DNA of 64,000 nt. It comes from Nostoc sp. KVJ20. Lineage in GTDB: Bacteria > Cyanobacteriota > Cyanobacteriia > Cyanobacteriales > Nostocaceae. Below the pieces are notes generated by a model. The model searched no databases and was not told where the DNA came from. It worked only from the letters and a program-made list of their open reading frames with translations. Where the stretch lies: NCBI RefSeq assembly GCF_001712795.1, contig NZ_KV757626.1, positions 1 through 64,000 on the forward strand. The letters run 5' to 3'. Made by a program: the position numbers and the translations under genes. Positions 7,483 to 16,100 of this stretch are shown here, one piece after another. The first letter of the stretch is position 1. Every line of letters begins with the position of its first letter.

Positions 7483-10400
7483 TTAAGCCACGACGCTAGG
7501 AGAGAAAACAAAGTCATTTGCAGTCAGGCTAGTTGAGATAATTCCCAACAATGAAGCCAACTCAGTATTTCCTATTTTCACCAAAGTGTCATTACCCTGT
7601 TGCGACAGCGTTAGCCCACAAAATTGAGTTACGCCAACACCACCAAGCCCAATTTTGTCAATCCCGACTGTGAAATCAGTCACGATGTTATTACTAATTG
7701 GCAGACTACCATTAGCAATCCAGAATTGGTCAGCACCAGCACCACCACTCAGGCGATTACTACCTCCTTGACCGGCAAATAGCACATCATCACCATCGCC
7801 ACCAAATAGCGAATCATTGATATTTGAGAAAAGTTTGTCATCTCCAGAACCACCGGAGAGACGGTTATTGCTACCGCCACTGCTAAGGTTATCATTACCG
7901 GAACCACCGAATAATGATTGGCGAGAACCTTCAATTACTGTGAGAGTATCATCACCTGCCCCACCAAATAAATTATTACTGCCACTGGCTTCTACCACGA
8001 CAATCAAATCATCACCATTGCCACCATCAGCATTGGTATTTTTAGCCGGGCCATTTTGGCCAATAAATATCTGATCATTACCCTCTCCCCCAAATATTGA
8101 AGAGTCACTCCCTGCAAGTACGGTGTCATCACCGTTCCCAGCCTCGATTGTGTTACCTTCAGTACCTTCTACAAAGTCTGCACCATCACCTGCACTAAAG
8201 AATTGTCCTGGCTCAAGATTGACAGTATCACTGTTGCTAGAACCAAAACCGTTCGGGAAAGGAGGCTCTACAACTGTTAGGTTATTGGGTAATTCGAGAA
8301 TGCCGAGTTTTTCAGCAGGTGTATTACCCGTAACGTTAAAGTCGTTGTCGTTAAGCAAAGCCAGAGTGTTGGGTGCTACCAGCGCCAAACCTTCTAATTT
8401 TTCTACTCCGGTGTAACCCAACTGAGCGGCATTAGCGATTAGACTTTTGGTGACAGGGGTAATATTGGCAGTAGCTAACTCGGCAGAGGTAAGTTGTTCA
8501 ATGGTTTTATCAGCCGGTAAGGTAAAGTTAGCAGGGTTGTTGATGTTAGTCGCCCCGGCTAAATCAATTTGGTAAATTAGTTTATTGCCAGCAGACGTAC
8601 CATTGTCATCTCGCTCAATTACCGCAAATTTGCCGTTACCCAAGGAAACTGCATCGCCAATCTTATCGGTTGCTGGTAGACCTTCTAAGCGATATAAATA
8701 CTCTCCTGTTACCTGCTTGGTGACAATATCAAACTCTAGAATTCGCAGGTTGAGAGAACTTCTGGAAGTCGCATCATTGGCGACATCTGGATTATCAATT
8801 GGACTCTGGATAAAGGCGTATAATTTATCACCTTCCAGGGCGACAGCTTCAAATCCTCGGTTATTGCGGCGTTGGGCATAAACTTCTGGCAATACCTCAG
8901 TGCCAAAAGTTCCCACTGGTTGATCTGGGTTGGGTGCTGTGGCGGTTCCTTGAGGGATAAAGCGGTCAATTAATTTACCATCAACATCAAAGTGATAAAT
9001 TGCCGGACGGTATTCATCTACCAGCCAATAATCTCCATTTTCCGCAATTACAATTCCCTCTAAGTCAGCACCCAAAGGATCGTTAGCGAGAACATTGCTG
9101 TCTAAGTCAACGGCAATTTCATCTGTGTAGGCTAAACCGTTTCCTACAGCTTGCAAGTTAGGCAATCCAGTTAATGGCGTTGTCCCATCTTGACGGAATA
9201 GCCCCGTTCTCTTGGTAATATTGATTTCACCTGTGGTGCGGTTGAGTTGAAAGCTGACTATTTCTGGTTGAAAGTCGGGTAATAAAAATGGTCTGTTTAC
9301 ACCATCAGGTTCTCCATTGGGGCCCCGGTCTGTGTGAGTGACAAACTTCAGATTCCCATTTGCTGCAAACCCTTGGAAATACAACCCAGAGAAACCACCT
9401 AAGAAAATATCTTGATTTTCAGAGGTTGTTCCTAACTTGGGTAGATTTTCAAATTCATAGATAGTCAGTTTGGGTTGAGCAACAGGATTGCGTGGATCGT
9501 AACTAGTGGTGTCAATAGTTAGAGAATTAGGGAAAACATTGGCAATATTTTCCCAAGGCACTAGCTTGAAGTTAGAACTGATATTTTCTTCTTCACCTTC
9601 ATCACTGACTATTGTGGCAGGTTCATTGGAACCATCTTGAGTGACAAATAAACCAAATGGAAAGTTAGGCCCCAGTGGCACGTTAATTACTTCTGCACCA
9701 TCTGACTCTTGTACGCTGTCAATTGGCCCATTGTTTCCAACGGCAAAGTTACCCACGTATTCGTTGTTACCTTCACGGGTGTAGGCAACAAAGGTATTGT
9801 CACCTTGGCTAGATGCTAATAAGTAGCCTGTACCATTTTTGCCGTAATAAATGGTCAGTCCTTCTACGTCATCAGTAAGGTTAGTACCGCCCAAATCTCT
9901 GACTTGATCAATTAGCTTGCCAGTTGTGCCGCCGTTTGGTTCTGCTTGGAATTTCCAGATACCGACATTTTCCTGGCCGATGTAGAGGAAACCAGTTTCC
10001 TGGTCTACTACCATACCCTCTGTTTGCGGATCGCGATCGCCAATTGTTGGTACAGTAAATTCTCGGACTCGTTCAATACCAATTTTGCCATTACCTTTAT
10101 CAATCAGTTTAAACTGAGCGACATCTCCAGTTTCGCGGCGATTGGCAAAGACATAATAATCATTGGTGATTGGACTACGGTACAATGCCAGTCCGTAAGC
10201 ACTCCGAGAAGATGAGGAATAAGGTTCTTCAAAAGGTAGCCCTTGGAAGAGAGTACTAAGACTGCTGTCGGTAATATCTTCCAGGTAATTGCCGTCAGCA
10301 CCAGGGTTGGGGTTAATTTTGAAGATTGCTAGTTTATCATTGTTGCGATCGCTAGCTACGGCAATATCAATAGATTGATCGCCTAATTTAAAACCGTATT

Positions 10401-12906
10401 GCAGGTCAATGTTGTTGTAGCGAATACCACCCGGATTAACTGTCTCTAACAAATTACCAGACAAGTCATAAACCCGCAGTCCGCCATTTTTCACTGAGGT
10501 TAATACTAGGCTATCAGCAGAATTTGTAGCATTAATATAGATGGCAGGATCATCAGCATCGGCCCGTTGATCGACTGGGAGTGTTTCATCATCCAACAAA
10601 TCGGGACGGGTTTCTACTGTGGGTGCAGCAGTTGGAACTAAGTCTGCATCGAGCGTGAGGATTTGGGTAAATTGGCTCTGGTTGAAGTTGTTATCACTTA
10701 CCAACACAATCGACTGACTACCATCTGCTAATTTGGGGCCAAAGGTGATGCCTTCGATGTTATCTGTACCGTTAGGCAAATCCAGATCATTTAAATTTAA
10801 TAGCAGGCGTTTTTGAGCGGGTTGGATAGCTTCTAGTTGCTCAGTACTCAGATTATTGAGAGAATCGTAGAAGCTAATATCTGTTGATCCTTGCAGAGAA
10901 ACTTCGTAAATTTTGATAGTGTTGCCTACACCTTGGGCAAAGGAACGCTCTACCGCCAGCAAGGTTCCTCGGTTATCGATCGCAAGTAAATCTACTAAAC
11001 CATTGTCAGCAAAGCCTGTGCTAGGGTTGGGTACATCCGCGATCGCATCAGTAATGTAGAGGTATTCTTTTTCTGGTTGCCCACTAAGCAGATTGTATTG
11101 CAGAATTCGGGAAGGACTGCCGCTGGTGAGTGAAGCCCTTAATCCATCTTGAGAAAGTGCGTTTTCGGTAGCGGTGAATAGGGTTTTCTGGTCGGGTGTG
11201 ATGGTGAGGCTTTCAAATCCCAAATTATTGTAAACACCCGATGTCTGCGTGTCACCTGCATCGACAAGACCGTTACCGTTGGTATCCTGAACTACTGGCA
11301 GGAATTTGCTGGGGACAAATAGCGATCGCAATTCTTGCCCTGTTGTCAGGGAAAATTCCTTAATAAAGGGATCGCTAACTCGACCTGCACCAGGATTAAC
11401 TTCACCTTCAGAAGAGATGAAAACAGTCTCATTGTTGGTTAAAGCAATGCCTTCTGGGTCAATACTAAATGTTGCAAATAAGTTGTTATCACTATCTTTC
11501 AGAGGTGTGACATTGGTAAAAGTCACCTCAGTATCAGCAGTGAAAGTATAGAAGCGGGCGGGGCCAAATTGTGAGCGATCGTCTGAAATAGCGTAGTAGC
11601 GGTTATTTGCAGCGTCGTAAGTGACACCAGATAGTCCTCCCAGTGGAGTCTGTACACCATTCACAGTACCCGCCATACCAGCAGGAATAAAGCCAGTAAC
11701 AAAGGTAGTTTCTTCCACAAATCCTGCACGAGGAATGGTTTTACCTGGTTCATTTGGCCCAGTTTGCACATCTGCGAACACCAAGCGATGGTCGGAACTG
11801 GGGAAAGGAAAGGTACCTACCAAGGGGAATGTTGGGTCAGTATTTAGAGGCCAAAATACTCCTGAGTTGGCAATTGTCAGATCAGCGGAGGGCAACACGT
11901 AATCAGTCCGCAGATTTCCGGGAGTATTATCAGCAAAGTCTGCGGTGTCAAAGCTAGGATTACCGTTTTGGCTAGCGTTTGCACCACCCTGCAAATCTGA
12001 TTGTTGGGGCGCACCCAGACTGGTAGGGATGACATTAGTATTGATATTGGGATTTTGCAATAGTTGGCGAATAGCATTGTCAAAACTATCACCATCCAAC
12101 GGATCAGCATTTTGATCACCCACAATCACAAAGCTTGATCCAGCAGCAATCCCGCCCGTTTTGCCCTCATCATCATAGATGTAATTACCTTTACCAGGAG
12201 TAATATAGTCTGACCAAAAGCGAATCTCGTCATGGTTGCGCTTACCGTTGCGGTCTTCTGGCCCATCAAATACTGGTGGTGTGGGATGGCTGGCGAGGAT
12301 GTGAATTGTCTCCCCATTCACCTGAATGGGTACATCCCAATGACTCTTGGAGGAAAGACGCACAACTTCGAGTTCCTCGTCAGAATACCAATCATTTGGC
12401 TGTGGTGTTGCGGGGTCATCGGGAAGCAAGGCATTGGGCATATCCTTCCAAAGGAAGTTTTGGAAGGTGCGAATATTGGCAGTGTCAATGGGATATTTGG
12501 ACAGCAGCAGCATCCCGAATTGACCAGGAAAATTACCGAATCCCAAGGCATCATCGCCATATCCTGGTTCGCCTGGGGTTGTAACTGCTGTACCGTCGTT
12601 GTTTAAGTCAAACCCAGAAGCAATACCCGTATTGGAAGGAGCGATGTAGAAGTAGGGGTAGTCAACGGGAGTTGTACCGTTTTGGCTGATGGCTAGATAA
12701 TTTTGCTGGAATAGTTGAACTGCCTCCGGGGAGTAGTCAAACTCGTTAATTAGTAGCACATCTGGGTTATTGCGCTGGATGATTTCTGCAACCGCCTTTG
12801 CCTGAGCATTATCGGGGGTAGATAAATCACTTAATAACTGACCTTCAGCGTTCCGATTCAAAGAAGCATTGAACTGGGAAAAGCGAATTGTGCTTGTAGT
12901 TACCAT
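7483..12906 (-). CDS. Giant secreted multi-module phosphoesterase: endonuclease/phosphatase, phytase-like, beta-propeller phytase, phytase-like, RTX
   Basis: 1807 residues from ATG 12906 (MVTTSTIRFSQFN). An upstream in-frame start at 12981 would add 25 residues, but the paralogues begin directly with the conserved part. Modules: endonuclease/exonuclease/phosphatase fold about 1-375 (NPDVLLINEFDY, VIVGDQNADP, SSDHRLVFADV); phytase-like propeller about 393-755 (LGGLSGVTYD, YYAISDDRS); 3-phytase-type beta-propeller about 762-1110 (DADDPAIYIN, GGLRVYDLSG, DPQTEGMVVDQETGFLYIG, DDVEGLTIYYG); second phytase-like propeller about 1160-1545 (LGGFSGLYF, THTDRGPNGEPDG, WLVDEYRPAIYHFD); RTX repeats about 1555-1807. 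It would cleave external phosphomonoesters and diesters such as phytate or nucleic acids, and probably leaves by type I export. Substrate is inferred from families only. It may be co-transcribed with the gene upstream (247-bp gap). Confidence 0.8.
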   Translation of the reverse strand: MVTTSTIRFSQFNASLNRNAEGQLLSDLSTPDNAQAKAVAEIIQRNNPDVLLINEFDYSPEAVQLFQQNYLAISQNGTTPVDYPYFYIAPSNTGIASGFDLNNDGTAVTTPGEPGYGDDALGFGNFPGQFGMLLLSKYPIDTANIRTFQNFLWKDMPNALLPDDPATPQPNDWYSDEELEVVRLSSKSHWDVPIQVNGETIHILASHPTPPVFDGPEDRNGKRNHDEIRFWSDYITPGKGNYIYDDEGKTGGIAAGSSFVIVGDQNADPLDGDSFDNAIRQLLQNPNINTNVIPTSLGAPQQSDLQGGANASQNGNPSFDTADFADNTPGNLRTDYVLPSADLTIANSGVFWPLNTDPTFPLVGTFPFPSSDHRLVFADVQTGPNEPGKTIPRAGFVEETTFVTGFIPAGMAGTVNGVQTPLGGLSGVTYDAANNRYYAISDDRSQFGPARFYTFTADTEVTFTNVTPLKDSDNNLFATFSIDPEGIALTNNETVFISSEGEVNPGAGRVSDPFIKEFSLTTGQELRSLFVPSKFLPVVQDTNGNGLVDAGDTQTSGVYNNLGFESLTITPDQKTLFTATENALSQDGLRASLTSGSPSRILQYNLLSGQPEKEYLYITDAIADVPNPSTGFADNGLVDLLAIDNRGTLLAVERSFAQGVGNTIKIYEVSLQGSTDISFYDSLNNLSTEQLEAIQPAQKRLLLNLNDLDLPNGTDNIEGITFGPKLADGSQSIVLVSDNNFNQSQFTQILTLDADLVPTAAPTVETRPDLLDDETLPVDQRADADDPAIYINATNSADSLVLTSVKNGGLRVYDLSGNLLETVNPGGIRYNNIDLQYGFKLGDQSIDIAVASDRNNDKLAIFKINPNPGADGNYLEDITDSSLSTLFQGLPFEEPYSSSSRSAYGLALYRSPITNDYYVFANRRETGDVAQFKLIDKGNGKIGIERVREFTVPTIGDRDPQTEGMVVDQETGFLYIGQENVGIWKFQAEPNGGTTGKLIDQVRDLGGTNLTDDVEGLTIYYGKNGTGYLLASSQGDNTFVAYTREGNNEYVGNFAVGNNGPIDSVQESDGAEVINVPLGPNFPFGLFVTQDGSNEPATIVSDEGEEENISSNFKLVPWENIANVFPNSLTIDTTSYDPRNPVAQPKLTIYEFENLPKLGTTSENQDIFLGGFSGLYFQGFAANGNLKFVTHTDRGPNGEPDGVNRPFLLPDFQPEIVSFQLNRTTGEINITKRTGLFRQDGTTPLTGLPNLQAVGNGLAYTDEIAVDLDSNVLANDPLGADLEGIVIAENGDYWLVDEYRPAIYHFDVDGKLIDRFIPQGTATAPNPDQPVGTFGTEVLPEVYAQRRNNRGFEAVALEGDKLYAFIQSPIDNPDVANDATSRSSLNLRILEFDIVTKQVTGEYLYRLEGLPATDKIGDAVSLGNGKFAVIERDDNGTSAGNKLIYQIDLAGATNINNPANFTLPADKTIEQLTSAELATANITPVTKSLIANAAQLGYTGVEKLEGLALVAPNTLALLNDNDFNVTGNTPAEKLGILELPNNLTVVEPPFPNGFGSSNSDTVNLEPGQFFSAGDGADFVEGTEGNTIEAGNGDDTVLAGSDSSIFGGEGNDQIFIGQNGPAKNTNADGGNGDDLIVVVEASGSNNLFGGAGDDTLTVIEGSRQSLFGGSGNDNLSSGGSNNRLSGGSGDDKLFSNINDSLFGGDGDDVLFAGQGGSNRLSGGAGADQFWIANGSLPISNNIVTDFTVGIDKIGLGGVGVTQFCGLTLSQQGNDTLVKIGNTELASLLGIISTSLTANDFVFSPSVVA

Positions 12907-13011
12907 AGTTGAATTCTCTGGTAGATTCCAGACATGAGACTGCTTTGAAAATTGGGAGTGCGGAATGGGCGTTTCTTGCATTCCAACTCTTACTCACTGG
13001 GACTCTGCGCC

Positions 13012-13109
13012 GAATGGCACTAAGAAAAGATACAGCCCTTGTTCTGACTGGTTCCCAGCCTCCAGGCTGGGAACGAGACGACACAACCTTTTGGGCTTTT
13101 GTGCCATTC
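13012..13109. mobile_element. Small inverted-repeat element with flanking 11-bp direct repeat (element B, short copy)
   Basis: Ends are GAATGGCAC and GTGCCATTC. The same 11-bp string GACTCTGCGCC sits immediately outside both ends (13001-13011 and 13110-13120), as expected for a target duplication. Inside is the hairpin ggttcccagcctccaggctgggaac-type palindrome (about 13049-13075). The left 18 bp, gaatggcactaagaaaag, are shared with the right end of the longer copy at 18873-19058. Confidence 0.65.
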
Positions 13110-13153
13110 GACTCTGCGCCTCTGCATGAGCCAAGCGATCGCAGGAATCTGCG

Positions 13154-16100
13154 TTAAACAAAGACGAAACGAGTATCTGTTGCCAAATTGGTATTGCGGT
13201 TTAACCCGTTTTCCACAACAGCAATCAATTCCGCTCCATTGTTGGTGAAAATGCCCACATCCGATCTAACTGACCCTAGTGAGTAATTGTTAGCAACTCC
13301 CTTAAGCTGAATCTGATCGTTTGCTTGGAAGTTGAGAATATAGGCGTAGTCACTGTTGCCGGAATTGGCATAGAAAACTGAAGTCACATCACCCAAGACG
13401 TAAGTATCTGCACCTTGCTCGCCGTTGAGGAGGTCGATTTCGTTTGTGCCGCCCCCCCAACCAATCAGGCGGTCATCACCATTACCCCCAGAAAGTGCGT
13501 CACTGCCAAGTCCACCTAAAATTGTGTCATTGCCATCGCCGCCAAGGAGTACATCTATGCTTCCCTTGCCATCCAGGTAATCATTACCTGCTCCACCATT
13601 GATTAACTCACTGCCATTAGTGCCGATAACGCGATCGCTTCCAGCTAGAGCATTGACTATGTATCTGTTCAAACCCGTAAGTTCGCTAACAAAGATGATA
13701 TCGTTGCCAAATGTCGCCTTGTTATTGGCCACAGTCAGGTCAAAGGTATCGCTAACATTAGCGCCTTTGCCATCAGCAGCGGTAACTGTGACTGCAAAAA
13801 TCCCAGTTTGGGAGATATTGCCAGATATTACACCTGTGTTTGCAACGATGCTAGATCCAGCGGGTAAGCCCGTAGCACTGTAGCTGAGGGTATCGCCTTG
13901 ATCGATGTCAGCAAATTTGTTACTGACATTGAAAGAGAAGGGTTTATTAGTAGAGATGATTTGGTCGTCAATCGGTTGTACTACCGTGGGGGCATTGTTT
14001 TTAGGGAGATTAAACCGAGCCACGCTAGGGTCATGATCGCTATCCTGATCAGCAAACTCTGAGTTAATGTGAACGACATCATACCCATCTAGCTTGTTGA
14101 GCAAGTTGTTACTAACTAAAACGTGGTCAAGGGTTTGGGCGTTACCTTGAAAGTTGTAGGTGTAACGCTCATTTTGCGGTAGCGTTTCAATTAAGGAAGT
14201 CAGTCCAGCGCTTTCTATGGTGTTGACGGGGTTGGAAAACTCAAAGTCATTTAAGTCACCCGCCACTACGACATTGGCATTGGGGTCGATCGCTAAAATA
14301 CTGCTGACAAAGTTTTTTACCAGGGTAGCTTGTTGCTGACGCTGGGTTTCGCTAGTGAGAGTTGGTGGTTGATTCGGCCCAAATAATGGTTGGTCGCCAC
14401 CTTTAGAGTTAAAGTGATTGCCAATTACATAAACAGTTTCACCGTTGAAAGTAAATTCACCTACTAACGGCTTACGACTGCTGGTAAAAGCGGAGTTGGT
14501 GGGGTCGATTAAGCCAGGACTATTAGAAACTGTGGGAACACCAGAGACATTGGTAACTGTGGTACTGGCAGTAGAACTACCACCGGGGCGATCTACAAAG
14601 TTGACACGACTGGGATTAAATAAGAAGCCAACCCGGATATTTCCCCCAGGTTCACCGCCGTTCGTATCGTCTACTGGGTTAATTTGCCGATATTGATATG
14701 TGGGGCCACCAGCAGCAATGATTGTATCAATTAATTTTTGGAAGGTGGCACTGGCATCAACTACGCTATCATTTGTCGGCCCGTTATTGTCCTGAATTTC
14801 TTCCAAACTAATGATATCTGGGGATTTCAGATTATTAACAATGCGGTTAGCCAGGTTGTTAAACTTGGTTGGCTCATCACCTGGGTCAAGGTTTTCGACG
14901 TTGTAGGTAGCAACTGTCAGTTGGTCGGTAGTAGGAGTTAAATTAGTTACTTCCCTGGTCAGCGTGTTTGAAGTCACTGTCACTGAGGTAGGTAGAACTT
15001 CATAGTTGCTGAAGTTATAATCCACCACACCTGTAATCGTGTCCAAAGTAGCACCGACGTTAACTTTGGGTGAGCTACCAGAGGTAAACAGCGTGTCATC
15101 AATTTGGATACGCTCTGGATTAAAATCGTTAGGGCTAATTACGATACCGCCACGGGCTGTACGTCCGGTGGCATTAGCACCATCGTCTGCGAGTACCCAA
15201 ATTTCCCCAAAAGAATTTGTCGGACTAACTGCCACAGGATTATTTATCTGGACTAGCATTCCTTCTAAGCTTTCGTAGAAATCAATGCCATCCTGGGCTG
15301 GGTCAAAGGTGGTTGTTCCAGTTTCGATATTACCAGTAGTATCGTTATCAATTACCGTTGTTGGAATAGTTCTGCCGCCATTACCCAAAATCGTGGCAGT
15401 TGGCAAAGCATTTCCACTGGAGAGTTTGACTATCGTCGGGCTAGTAATTTCTGTGGTCGTCAGGTTATTGGCATTATTACCTGGACGAAACTCTGTAACT
15501 GTTCCACTGACTAATATGGAATCACCGACGGATACAGTTGGTGCTGATGATGTGAAAACAAAAATGCCTTCGGAAGTGCGATCGTCGCTGTCTGGAGTGG
15601 GGTCTTGCAAGTAAAAACCGTTACTTGTTTTAACCGTGACAATTCCCGCTACATTATTGACAGTCTGATTTCTAAAGGATGAAATATGCCCCGTTCCCTG
15701 AATATCGCTAATCCGAACGGATGGAGTTACTTCAAACACCGCAACCGTTTTGCTGACTTCGTTTGTGGTAACTAACAAAGGCTTGCCTGTGGGACTGTCA
15801 GCCGCCGAGACAAAGGTTAGCCCTTCGATCGCAATATCTTCAGGAGTGTTGATATATTGAACGAAGCTTGGCGCTTGCGGATTTGTCACTTCATAAACGA
15901 TGACATCGCCAGTCCGTTCTAAACCAACAAAAGCATAAGTGCGGTTGTTGATGACTCCGATCACTACGCCTTCGGGTTCGGGCCCCTTGTTATCACTGCG
16001 GCTGTCAAAAGTATCAGCTGCACCATCTGAGTTAAACAGGGTTGGTACTTTAGTTGCGGTGATTTGTTCAAATTGGTCGCCACTGTCGAATATCTGATTA

